A stretch of DNA of 30,089 nt from an uncultured Brachyspira sp. Lineage in GTDB: Bacteria; Spirochaetota; Brachyspiria; Brachyspirales; Brachyspiraceae. The notes beneath the pieces are model-generated. The model had not been told where the DNA came from, made no database searches, and saw only the letters and a list, made by a program, of their open reading frames with translations. The stretch's first letter is position 1. Each line of letters starts with the position of its first letter. This document shows positions 22,235 through 30,089 of the stretch, piece by piece. Location of the stretch: NCBI RefSeq assembly GCF_949287625.1, contig NZ_CASEGO010000038.1, positions 1 through 30,089 on the forward strand. Reading direction: 5' to 3'. The position numbers were made by a program, and so were the translations under genes.

Positions 22235-22979
22235 TAAAAAAGATGATAGCTTATCACATGATCCAAATATAGGAGCATTAACTGCTATATCTTATGCTTT
22301 AAGAAAGTTAGGTTGGAAATATGATATAATTATTACCAAACATCAATTAGAACAAAGACACATTAAAAAAAATAAATTTGTACAAATTGCTAATTATATT
22401 AATATAGGTATTGATAAACTTGATATACCGCATATAGAGCTAGATAATTTATATTGGCATTATGATAAAGAAGGTGAGAAATTAGCTACAATATTTGTAC
22501 ATGTTATAGTTGAAAGTTTTACTAATGGATATTCTATTTTTGAAAATCATGCAGGATGTGAAAAAGGATATTTCATAACTTCAGAAAATGAGTATATACC
22601 TTTAGAAAAATATGCGGATAGAGAAGATTATAAATCAGGTAATAAAAGTGCCAAATTAAATATACCTGATTTAATTTTAATAGATGTTAAAAAATTGGAA
22701 ATAATTAATATAGAAGGTAAGAAAATAGTTAACTTAAAAGAAGGATTAAAATCATTAGAAGAATATTATAAGATAGAAAACATATATATAAAAAAATATT
22801 ATCCTAAATATAAAATTATAAGAACTCTGGTTATATATGGAGGAAATGAAAAAGACCTTAAACAAGAAATAAAAATAGGTTTTTTATTATCAAAAGATGG
22901 AGATATTTTACTTGGAATAGAAGCTCCGCATTTGTTTAAATTAGCAGTTAAAAATTTATTAGATTTTTGGAGAAATTGA
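22206..22979 (+). pseudogene. Restriction endonuclease, C-terminal fragment
   Basis: 257 codons open from a TTG that lacks a ribosome-binding site, with an in-frame stop just upstream (22194-22196). From about codon 11 the protein looks native: KKDDSLSHDPNIGALTAIS, a NHAGCEKGYF segment (114-123), then IPDLILID...INIEGKK, a canonical PD-(D/E)XK nuclease motif with Pro154-Asp155 and Glu170-Gly-Lys172. This half therefore carries a likely catalytic site. It ends one base before the first methyltransferase gene, with GGAGA near its end acting as that gene's ribosome-binding site. The best reading is the second half of one endonuclease of about 480 residues. A heterodimeric enzyme with two separate subunits is the alternative. 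Confidence 0.7.
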
Positions 22980-22980
22980 T

Positions 22981-23922
22981 ATGCCAAAATCTAATATTTT
23001 TTTTGTTAAATCTCCATTAAATTATATAGGCGGTAAATATAAAATACTAAATCAGATAATACCTATATTCCCAAATGATATTAATAATTTTATAGATTTG
23101 TTTACAGGCGGAGGCAACGTTGCAGTTAATGTAAAAGCTCAAAAAATATTTATGAATGATAATTTAATTTATTTAATAGATTTGTATAAATTATTTTATG
23201 AATTAAGATATAATAAAATATTAAAATATATTTATAATAGGATAGAAGAATATAAGTTATCTGATGACAATATAGATGGTTATAATAGATTGAGAGATGA
23301 ATATAATACCAATAGAAAACCTCTTGATTTATTTGTTTTAGTATCATATTCATTTAATCATCAAATAAGATTTAATAATAATCATCAATTCAATAATCCT
23401 TTTGGAAAATACAGAAGTTCATTTAATAATTTTATAAAAAATAATTTAGAAAATTTTATTCATAGAATGCAAAGTTTAAATATAGATTTTAGTAATGACA
23501 ATTTTGAATGTTTTAATTTTGATTTTTTAGAAGAATATGATTTTGTATATTGTGATCCTCCTTATCTTATTAGTACTGGAACATATAATGACGGTAAAAG
23601 AGGGTTTACTGGCTGGAATAGTAATAACGAAATAATGCTTTTAAAAATCTTAGATGATCTTAATAAAAGAAATATAAAATTTGCTTTATCCAACTTTTTA
23701 ATTCATAATGGGCAAATTAATGGTATATTAAAAGAATGGATTTCTTACAATAATTATAATGTGACAAAAATAGATTCTAACTATAATAATTCCTGCTATA
23801 ATAAAAAGATATTAGCACAAACCAAAACTATAGAGGTATTAATAACGAATTATAAAACAGATTTTTCTTATATAGATATAAATACAGATGATAGAAATTT
23901 ATTTTTTAATATGGAAATATAA
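22981..23922 (+). CDS. D12-class DNA adenine N6-methyltransferase 1 (Dam/DpnM-like)
   Basis: 313 residues of the alpha-group (Dam/D12) adenine methyltransferases, with motifs in the order X-I-IV: SPLNYIGGKYKI at residues 11-22 (motif X), DLFTGGGNVAVN at 39-50 (motif I, S-adenosylmethionine binding) and DPPYL at 192-196 (motif IV, catalytic). It should methylate adenine in the recognition site of the neighbouring restriction enzyme and so protect host DNA. ATG lies one base after the endonuclease stop, with GGAGA upstream. The second methyltransferase starts four bases after its end. All key motifs are intact, so it is probably active although the endonuclease is broken. Confidence 0.93.
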   Translation: MPKSNIFFVKSPLNYIGGKYKILNQIIPIFPNDINNFIDLFTGGGNVAVNVKAQKIFMNDNLIYLIDLYKLFYELRYNKILKYIYNRIEEYKLSDDNIDGYNRLRDEYNTNRKPLDLFVLVSYSFNHQIRFNNNHQFNNPFGKYRSSFNNFIKNNLENFIHRMQSLNIDFSNDNFECFNFDFLEEYDFVYCDPPYLISTGTYNDGKRGFTGWNSNNEIMLLKILDDLNKRNIKFALSNFLIHNGQINGILKEWISYNNYNVTKIDSNYNNSCYNKKILAQTKTIEVLITNYKTDFSYIDINTDDRNLFFNMEI

Positions 23923-23925
23923 TTT

Positions 23926-24978
23926 ATGAGATTTATAGGAAATAAAGAAAATCTAGTAAAAAATATGTATTCAATACTAAGATCACAAAATATATACGGT
24001 GAAATATTTTGTGATTTTTTTGCTGGGACGGCTAATGTTGGAAAATTTTTTAAGGGATTAAACTATAAGATATATTCATCAGATATATTATATTTTTCTT
24101 ATTGTCTTCAATATGCTTATATAAAAAATAATACAATACCTAAATTTGATAAATTATTAGATTATTTGAATATAAAAAATAATTATCTATTTTCTGATTC
24201 AAATTTAGAATTAGTTTTAGAACATTTAAATAATATTGATTCTTTTGAAGGTTTTATATATAATAATTATACTATTGGCGGAACTGAAAATAAAGAATAT
24301 AGAAGAATGTATTTCTCAGATGAAAATGCTAAAAAAATTGATGCTATAAGAATTGAGATAGAGAAATGGAAAAATTATAATTTAATTAATGATAATGAGT
24401 ACTTTATTTTAATAGCTTCATTAATAGAAAGTGTTTCTTTTTTTTCAAATGTATCTGGAGTATACGCAGCTTTTCAGAAAAAATGGGATAAAAGAGCATT
24501 AAAACCTTTTATATTAAAACCAATAAATTTAATATTTAATGAAAAAGAGAATGAAATATTTTTTGGCAATAGTATCAATATAATAAAAAATATAAATACA
24601 GACATATTATACTTAGATCCCCCATATAATGAGAGACAATATGCACCGAATTATCATATATTAGAAACCATAGCTAGATATGATAATCCTAAAATAAAAG
24701 GGGTATCTGGTATGAGAGATTATAGTAATCAGAAATCATCATTTTGTAATAAAAAAACAGCTTTGAATGATTTAGAATTTATTATTAATAATGCAAATTA
24801 TAAATATTGTATACTAAGTTATAACAATGAAGGTATTATGGAAAAAGAAAATATTATGTCTATAATGTCTAAAGTTGGAAAAGTAAATTTAATAGAGTTT
24901 GATTATTTAAAATTTAAAAGTAATTCAAATAACAATAAAAAATTCATAAAAGAACAATTATATATATTATCAATTTAA
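23926..24978 (+). CDS. D12-class DNA adenine N6-methyltransferase 2 (FokI-methylase-like)
   Basis: 350 residues, a different branch of the D12 family from its neighbour: RFIGNKENLV at residues 2-11 (motif X), CDFFAGTANVGKFF at 29-42 (motif I) and DPPYNERQYA at 231-240 (motif IV), followed by HILETIARYDNP, a pattern seen in FokI-type and related methylase domains. Two dissimilar adenine methyltransferases with one endonuclease usually means an asymmetric site with one enzyme per strand (type IIS), as in FokI or MboII systems; that is family knowledge applied by inference. Four bases separate it from methyltransferase 1. The DUF5682-like gene follows after 16 bases. Base composition is very AT-rich like the rest of the locus. 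Confidence 0.9.
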   Translation: MRFIGNKENLVKNMYSILRSQNIYGEIFCDFFAGTANVGKFFKGLNYKIYSSDILYFSYCLQYAYIKNNTIPKFDKLLDYLNIKNNYLFSDSNLELVLEHLNNIDSFEGFIYNNYTIGGTENKEYRRMYFSDENAKKIDAIRIEIEKWKNYNLINDNEYFILIASLIESVSFFSNVSGVYAAFQKKWDKRALKPFILKPINLIFNEKENEIFFGNSINIIKNINTDILYLDPPYNERQYAPNYHILETIARYDNPKIKGVSGMRDYSNQKSSFCNKKTALNDLEFIINNANYKYCILSYNNEGIMEKENIMSIMSKVGKVNLIEFDYLKFKSNSNNNKKFIKEQLYILSI

Positions 24979-24994
24979 AAAGAGAATAAAACAA

Positions 24995-27484
24995 ATGAAA
25001 AAGAAAGATAAAAAAAAATACAATAACAATTTTGATGAATATTTTGAAGAAAGTATAAAAGATAATATAATATTCTTTCCTATAAGACACCATTCTCCAG
25101 CATGCTCATATCATTTAAAAAGGATTTTTGAAAGTTTTAAACCAGATGCCGTACTTATAGAAGGACCAAGCGACTGTAATGATCTGATGAAGTATATGAT
25201 TGAAGAAGATACTAAAGCACCATTTTGTATTTATTCAAGCTATATTGATAAAGACAATCAAAAGTACAGATGTTATTATCCTTTTTTGGACTATTCTCCA
25301 GAGTTTACCGCTATAAGAGAGGCTTTAAAAAATAATATACACTGCAGCTTTATAGATATGCCTTACGCTTTTATGATTGAAAATTCAGAAGAAAATCCTA
25401 ATTTAGAAAAAGAAGATTCAAAAGATTTAGATGATGGAGAAATTGATACTGATATAAGAAGAAAGAAATTAATATCAGTTTATGATAATGATGATAATAG
25501 ATTTAATGTTAATGCCTATACGGTAGAACTTACAAAAAAGGCCGGACTTAGAAGTTTTGCAGAGCTTTGGGAGAGGGACTTCGAAATAAACGGTATACAC
25601 AAAGAAAGCAGAGACTTTATAAGAAGTGTTTATGCTTTGGGTTATTATATGCGTCTTATAGAAAATGAAGACTTTGAAACAAGAAACAGAGAATATGTAA
25701 TGGCTAAAAATATTAAAGAGGCATTGATTAAATATAACAGAGTTTTGGTAGTTACTGGAAGTTTTCACACAAAAGGCATAATCGATAAATTAAAAGAAGA
25801 TGAGAAAAATAATAAAAATCTGGATAAAGAATATAAACACTTAAATAAATATATAGTTTCAAACACAGCAAGCTATTTAATACCATATTCATTTGAAGAT
25901 GCCGATTCCAGAAGAGGATACAGAGCAGGCATAGAGTTTCCTGCATTTTATAATTTTGTATATAAAGAACTTGAAAATTATAGCAGTAAAAATAATATAG
26001 GCGATGTATATTTAAATGTTGTAATGTCATTCATAATAAAAGCCTCAAATATAGACAGGTACAATCATAATGTAACTATACCAGACTGTATCAATGCTTA
26101 TTATATGGCGGTTAATCTTGCCAAATTAAGAGGAAAAGAATCTGCAGGTGTATATGAACTTATAGATGCTGCTAAAAGTGCATTTGTAAAAGGCGATATA
26201 TCTTTAGAAAATACGAGCAATCTTGATTTAATGATGAAACTTCTTTCTGGAATATCTAATGGGCAGGTATCTTCTAAAAGTATAGTTCCCCCTGTTATAA
26301 TAGATTTCAGAAATAAATGCAGAGAATATAAAATAAAAACAGATAAAACTGAAGAGATAGAATCGACACTTGATATTGTAAAAGATAAAACACATTTTGA
26401 AAAAAGTAAATTCTTTCATAAGATGCAGTTTTTAGATGTAGGTTTCTGCAAATTAATAAGAGGTCCGGACTATGTTAATAAAGTTAATAAAAACTTGGCA
26501 CGGGAAATTTGGAAATATGAATATAAAACTATAGTAGAATCATCTTTAATAGATAAATCAGTATACGGTGTTACAATAGAAGAATTAGCTTCAAATTTAA
26601 TAACCGAAAGACTTGACTCTAATATAGATGCTAGAGAAGTTTCAAAACTCTTAATAGAAGCTGATGTTATGGGAATATACAATTTCTTTACAGACAATTA
26701 TCAAAAAATAGAAGCAGCTGTATTAAGAGATAATAATTTCATAAATCTATGCGAATGTTTAAATAATTTATCATACTTAGCAAACATGGAAGCCATTAAT
26801 GATAATATATCAAAAGAGCGGGAATCATTATTTGATAACTATGATATAATACCAATAATAGAGGATTTGGCAAAACAGGTATTTGTACTTGCTGTTTCTA
26901 ATATGGACGAGATAAAAAAATTAAAAGAAGAAGAGGCTTTAAAATGCTCTCATTATATAAAAAATCTATATTCATTTATTTTAGAAAATACTAGTTGGTG
27001 CGATATAGATTTATTTAATGATAAAATAGATTCTATGCTTGATAATACATTTGGAAGCTCACATATATATGCAGTGTGTTTGGCTGTAAAATATAAATCT
27101 GGAAGACTTGAGGCATATGAGTTTTCAAATATAGTATCCAACTTTTTAGAATATTGCGAAAGCGAGACATCCGCCTATTTTTTAAATGGTATATTACTTG
27201 CAGCAAGAGATATTCTATTTATTAATGACAGTATTATAAAGAGTATAGATAATACTATAAAAAATATAGATGAAGAGAAGTTTATAGAAATACTGCCTAA
27301 TTTCAGATATGCATTTACCAATTTAAGCCCAACAGAAATAGAAAGACTTTCAGATATTATTGCTGTTATGTACGGAGCAAAAAAAGAAGATGTGTTAATT
27401 GATATTAATATAGATATATCAGAAATGCAGAAAGCCGCCTATATAGATAATAAAGTTTATAATTTATTAAAAGAAACTTTATAA
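24995..27484 (+). CDS. DUF5682-family protein
   Basis: 829 residues, cytoplasmic. The N-terminal domain has the family hallmarks FPIRHHSPAC (RHHSPA at residues 31-36) and AVLIEGPSD (about 52-60), then a third conserved piece VVTGSFHTKG (about 252-261). These recall the TraB/PrgY/GumN-like fold, in which paired His/Glu residues may form an active or metal site. The C-terminal two thirds are helical with no recognised motif. As I recall the family, DUF5682 genes usually sit with a MoxR AAA ATPase, a VWA-domain protein and a SWIM-type zinc-finger protein; none is here. It begins 16 bases after methyltransferase 2 with AAGAG before the ATG, so it may be read through from the restriction locus. 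Function unproven. Confidence 0.8.
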   Translation: MKKKDKKKYNNNFDEYFEESIKDNIIFFPIRHHSPACSYHLKRIFESFKPDAVLIEGPSDCNDLMKYMIEEDTKAPFCIYSSYIDKDNQKYRCYYPFLDYSPEFTAIREALKNNIHCSFIDMPYAFMIENSEENPNLEKEDSKDLDDGEIDTDIRRKKLISVYDNDDNRFNVNAYTVELTKKAGLRSFAELWERDFEINGIHKESRDFIRSVYALGYYMRLIENEDFETRNREYVMAKNIKEALIKYNRVLVVTGSFHTKGIIDKLKEDEKNNKNLDKEYKHLNKYIVSNTASYLIPYSFEDADSRRGYRAGIEFPAFYNFVYKELENYSSKNNIGDVYLNVVMSFIIKASNIDRYNHNVTIPDCINAYYMAVNLAKLRGKESAGVYELIDAAKSAFVKGDISLENTSNLDLMMKLLSGISNGQVSSKSIVPPVIIDFRNKCREYKIKTDKTEEIESTLDIVKDKTHFEKSKFFHKMQFLDVGFCKLIRGPDYVNKVNKNLAREIWKYEYKTIVESSLIDKSVYGVTIEELASNLITERLDSNIDAREVSKLLIEADVMGIYNFFTDNYQKIEAAVLRDNNFINLCECLNNLSYLANMEAINDNISKERESLFDNYDIIPIIEDLAKQVFVLAVSNMDEIKKLKEEEALKCSHYIKNLYSFILENTSWCDIDLFNDKIDSMLDNTFGSSHIYAVCLAVKYKSGRLEAYEFSNIVSNFLEYCESETSAYFLNGILLAARDILFINDSIIKSIDNTIKNIDEEKFIEILPNFRYAFTNLSPTEIERLSDIIAVMYGAKKEDVLIDINIDISEMQKAAYIDNKVYNLLKETL

Positions 27485-27488
27485 TAAA

Positions 27489-27516
27489 AAATAAAATAAT
27501 AAACAATATTTTATTT
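27489..27516 (+). terminator. Weak AT-only hairpin after the DUF5682-like gene
   Basis: AAATAAAATA (27489-27498), eight-base loop, TATTTTATTT (27507-27516), then TTATA. All A-T pairs, so termination would be weak. Confidence 0.4.
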
Positions 27517-27587
27517 TATAAATGAACTACCGAAAATTATAAAATTAGTTATAATAAAAACGTATAAATAATATTTATGGAAAAAAT

Positions 27588-28853
27588 ATGGTAAAAAGAT
27601 TAACGCTTGAAAATGGAATTAGAGTTGTGCTTGAAAAAATGCCTATACTGGACACTGTGTCAATAGGCTTCACATTTTTAACAGGCAGTGCCAATGAAAA
27701 AAAAGATGAAAACGGATATACTCACTTTATAGAGCATATGCTTTTTAAAGGTACTGACACTATGACTTCTAAAGATATTATACGAGGTATAGAGGGAGTG
27801 GGCGGTATATTTAATGCATTTACTTCCAGACATCTCACTTCATTCTACATCAATATAATATCTAAATACTTCAGCAGAGCAGTTGATACTTTAGAAAATG
27901 TTATACTTAATTCGGCATTCAAAGAAGATGATATTAACAGAGAAAAAAAAGTAGTGATAGAAGAATTAAAAATGTCCAATGATACTCCAGAGGAAATATC
28001 TGCTAATCAATTTTTTGCAGCTGCCTATAAAGGTACTTCTATGAGTTTTCCTATAGGAGGAACTATAAATAATATAAAAAATATAAACAGAGATAAAATA
28101 TATTCATACTTTAAAGAACATTTTCATTCTAATAATTTGATTGTTTCTGTGGCAGGTAATTTTGATATTGATTATGTTATAGAGAGGCTTTCAAAAATAA
28201 AACTTCAAAAGAAAAATAAAACTGAAAATGAGGAACTCCCCTTTTACTATAAAACCATTACAAAAGAAAAACAAGAACTTCATCAGGTATATTTCTCGCT
28301 TATAACTCCTTCATACAGTGCTGCAGACAATAAAGAAAGATACGCCATGAATATAGTTAATGATATATTCGGAGGCAGTTCTTACTCTAGGCTATTTCAG
28401 GCTATAAGAGAAAATAAAGGTCTTTGCTACAATATATACAGCTATAATTCAAGTTTTATAAACGGAGGAACTTTTGAGATACATGGATCTACCAGCTTAG
28501 ACAGATATGAGGAAACAATAGAAAGCATATATTACGAGATAGAAAAACTTATAAGTGAAAGAATATCGGAAGAAGAACTTGAGGAAGCTAAAGAAAGTTA
28601 TAAAAGTTCTATGGCATTTAGTAAACTTAATGCTGAGTTTATTATGAACAAAAATACAAGACATGAGCTCTATTTGTCCAAATATGTTTCATTTAAAGAA
28701 CTCTACAGTATGATAGATAAAGTTAACTTAAAAATAGTTAATGAAGTTATAGATGAAAAACTTTCAAATAAAAAATTCTTTCTCACCGCTGTAGGAGCTA
28801 AGGGAACTAAAGATATAAGCGATGCATTAAGTAAAAAATTAAAACTCAATTAA
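27588..28853 (+). CDS. M16-family zinc peptidase (processing-peptidase-like)
   Basis: 421 residues, typical of the short single-chain bacterial M16B peptidases. The inverted zinc motif HxxEH is His46-Phe-Ile-Glu49-His50, followed by MLFKGT, with the third ligand at Glu125 or Glu126 in REKKVVIEELKM. The C-terminal domain has the FGGSSYSRLFQAIRENKGLCY segment, diagnostic of the family. These enzymes degrade short peptides or act in maturation; there is no signal peptide, so it should be cytoplasmic. Its stop overlaps the stop of convergent hisC by four bases, with no terminator between them. A -10-like TATAAT lies near 27549 but a matching -35 box is missing. Confidence 0.93.
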   Translation: MVKRLTLENGIRVVLEKMPILDTVSIGFTFLTGSANEKKDENGYTHFIEHMLFKGTDTMTSKDIIRGIEGVGGIFNAFTSRHLTSFYINIISKYFSRAVDTLENVILNSAFKEDDINREKKVVIEELKMSNDTPEEISANQFFAAAYKGTSMSFPIGGTINNIKNINRDKIYSYFKEHFHSNNLIVSVAGNFDIDYVIERLSKIKLQKKNKTENEELPFYYKTITKEKQELHQVYFSLITPSYSAADNKERYAMNIVNDIFGGSSYSRLFQAIRENKGLCYNIYSYNSSFINGGTFEIHGSTSLDRYEETIESIYYEIEKLISERISEEELEEAKESYKSSMAFSKLNAEFIMNKNTRHELYLSKYVSFKELYSMIDKVNLKIVNEVIDEKLSNKKFFLTAVGAKGTKDISDALSKKLKLN

Positions 28854-29914
28854 TTTGCTGCTATTTGTTTTATATTTTCTATAAATGTACTCATCTCTTC
28901 ATCAGTACCTATTGTTACTCTTATATAATTATTTATAATATCAGATTTAAAATATCTTACTAATATTCCATTGTCTTTTAATTTTAAATAAATATCTTCA
29001 GCAAATACATTTTTATGCGATACAAATAAAAAGTTTGATCTTGAATCAAGCACATTAAAGCCTAAAAATTTAAGTTCTTTTTTTGTATTTTCTCTTGTTT
29101 TAATAATTTTTGAAACAGTATCTTTAAAATATTTTTCATCTTTTATAGCTTCTATACCTGCCAATATTGAAAGCCTGTTAATAGTATAAGAATTAAAAGA
29201 ATATTTTATATTTTTAAGTCCTTGAATAAGATTTTCATTACCGAAAGCAAATCCTAAACGCATACCTGCCAAACATCTCGATTTTGAAAAAGTTTGAACT
29301 ACAAGCAGATTATCATATTTATCTATTAATGATGATGCACTCTCATCAAAAGCAAAATCAATATAAGCCTCATCTATTATTACAATATTATCTTTATTGC
29401 TTTTTACAATCTCTTCTATTTGAGGAAGTGTTAAATATATTCCAGTAGGGGCATTAGGATTGGCTATAAATATTCCAGAATCTAAATTTTTATAATCATT
29501 AATATCTATAGTGAAATTATCTTTAAGAGGTATTTTTACTTCGTTTAAGTCAAAAAGACTTGAATATACAGAATAAAAACTGTATGTAATATTAGGATAA
29601 TAAATTTTATCACCCTTATTAAAGAATGCCATAAATGAAAAAGCTAATATCTCATCAGAACCGTTTCCTATAAATATATTATTTTCTTTTGTGTTATATC
29701 TCTTTGCTATTTCTTTTTTTAGTTCATATACATTAGGATCTGGATAAAGCCTTAAATCATCAAAATTGCTTTCAGCTATAGCTTTTTTAACAAAAGGAGA
29801 AGGAGGATATGGAGATTCATTTGTATTTAATTTTATATATTTTTTATCTCTGGGCTGTTCACCGGGAGTATAAGGTTCTATTGAATTAGCTTTGCTGCTT
29901 AAAAATTTATTCAT
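28850..29914 (-). CDS. hisC: Histidinol-phosphate aminotransferase
   Basis: 354 residues, fold-type I PLP aminotransferase that converts imidazole acetol phosphate and glutamate to histidinol phosphate. Visible are KLNTNESPYPPSP near the start, GNGSDEIL (83-90), ANPNAPTG (151-158), DEAYIDF (181-187) and the PLP lysine Lys211 in TFSKSRCLAGMRLGF, together the HisC pattern. AAGGA nine bases before the ATG and a TTGTTA/TATAAT promoter upstream set the start. It overlaps the convergent M16 gene by four bases at the stop. Members may also serve tyrosine or phenylalanine synthesis. With hisH at 20270 it may be part of scattered histidine genes. Confidence 0.93.
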   Translation of the reverse strand: MNKFLSSKANSIEPYTPGEQPRDKKYIKLNTNESPYPPSPFVKKAIAESNFDDLRLYPDPNVYELKKEIAKRYNTKENNIFIGNGSDEILAFSFMAFFNKGDKIYYPNITYSFYSVYSSLFDLNEVKIPLKDNFTIDINDYKNLDSGIFIANPNAPTGIYLTLPQIEEIVKSNKDNIVIIDEAYIDFAFDESASSLIDKYDNLLVVQTFSKSRCLAGMRLGFAFGNENLIQGLKNIKYSFNSYTINRLSILAGIEAIKDEKYFKDTVSKIIKTRENTKKELKFLGFNVLDSRSNFLFVSHKNVFAEDIYLKLKDNGILVRYFKSDIINNYIRVTIGTDEEMSTFIENIKQIAAN

Positions 29915-29950
29915 AAATTAAATCCTTTTACACATTCTAATAACAGTATT

Positions 29951-29979
29951 ATTATATATGATATTCTATTATATAACAA
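29951..29979 (-). promoter_or_regulatory. Promoter of hisC
   Basis: Minus strand TTGTTA (29979-29974), 17-base spacer, TATAAT (29956-29951), 36 bases before the ATG at 29914. Confidence 0.65.
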
Positions 29980-30035
29980 TAATATTTTATTTGTTTAAGA
30001 GCCATAGATATTGCACACTTTTAGTTTAAAAAAAG

Positions 30036-30085
30036 AAGGTATTCCTTATAATTTAAATTGCTAGAAATAAACAAAAGGAATACCT
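30036..30085 (+). repeat. Paired AAGG-N4-CCTT dyads around the start of the right-edge gene
   Basis: AGGTATTCCTT (30037-30047) and its exact complement AAGGAATACCT (30075-30085) form an 11-bp perfect inverted repeat with a 27-base loop. Each arm is itself a near-palindrome of the form AAGG-N4-CCT(T/A). The right arm covers the AAAGGA ribosome-binding site of the gene starting at 30086. As RNA it would hide that site; as DNA it looks like two operator half-sites flanking a TATAAT at 30047-30052. Confidence 0.6.
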
Positions 30086-30089
30086 ATGA
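30086..30089 (+). CDS. Start codon of a gene running off the right edge
   Basis: ATG at 30086-30088 with AAAGGA six bases upstream (30074-30079), a good ribosome-binding site. Only the first codon is in the window, so the product is unknown. The inverted repeat just upstream suggests a regulated gene. Confidence 0.4.

Overview
The window looks like chromosomal DNA from an anaerobic intestinal spirochaete, most likely Brachyspira. That is inferred from the very low G+C (roughly a quarter by eye), the many small lipoproteins with short Ser/Ala-Cys lipoboxes, AT-only intergenic regions with TTGACA/TATAAT promoters, and the mix of gene families. No rRNA, tRNA or CRISPR array was found. The species cannot be fixed by reading alone.

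Layout. Positions 1-316 hold the 5' part of a frameshifted Rpn-type PD-(D/E)XK nuclease gene. From 633 to 4944, on the minus strand, is a compact operon: alaS, a HEAT-repeat lipoprotein, a second lipoprotein and a small HicB-like protein. An HtrA/DegP protease with its own terminator follows (5157-6668, minus). Next is a minus-strand operon of a short-chain dehydrogenase, a large unknown acidic-tailed protein and an LpxL-like acyltransferase (6908-10663). Two tandem paralogous lipoproteins (10864-12014, minus) lie divergent from a leucyl aminopeptidase (12168-13643, plus). A sugar O-acetyltransferase (13758-14360, minus) follows.

From 14437 the plus strand carries a 29-codon gene for a bS22/COX24-type ribosomal peptide with its own promoter and terminator. 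After it come three genes resembling the NADH-input module of complex I (NuoE-, NuoF- and NuoG-like), then a GlpD-like FAD glycerol-3-phosphate dehydrogenase. The trio keeps ligands for about six Fe-S clusters, but the NuoF-like subunit has lost the FMN/NADH-binding loops. A second, intact Rpn gene (19192-20112) ends in 12-bp in-frame repeats. hisH follows on the minus strand with a consensus promoter.

The accessory core is 21360-24978, an extremely AT-rich restriction-modification locus. Its endonuclease gene is split in two by a short, comparatively GC-rich non-coding element that ends at a near-consensus promoter pointing into the second half. Two different D12-class adenine methyltransferases follow, which suggests an asymmetric recognition site. 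A DUF5682-like protein (24995-27484) begins 16 bases after the second methyltransferase, without recognisable MoxR/VWA partners here. An M16 zinc protease and hisC converge with overlapping stop codons. The right edge shows a paired inverted repeat that overlaps the ribosome-binding site of a gene starting at the last bases.

Best candidates for something new: the FMN-less NuoEFG-like electron relay beside GlpD; the interrupted endonuclease with two candidate nuclease motifs and a promoter at the break; and the shared leaderless-type promoter layout of the two Rpn genes.
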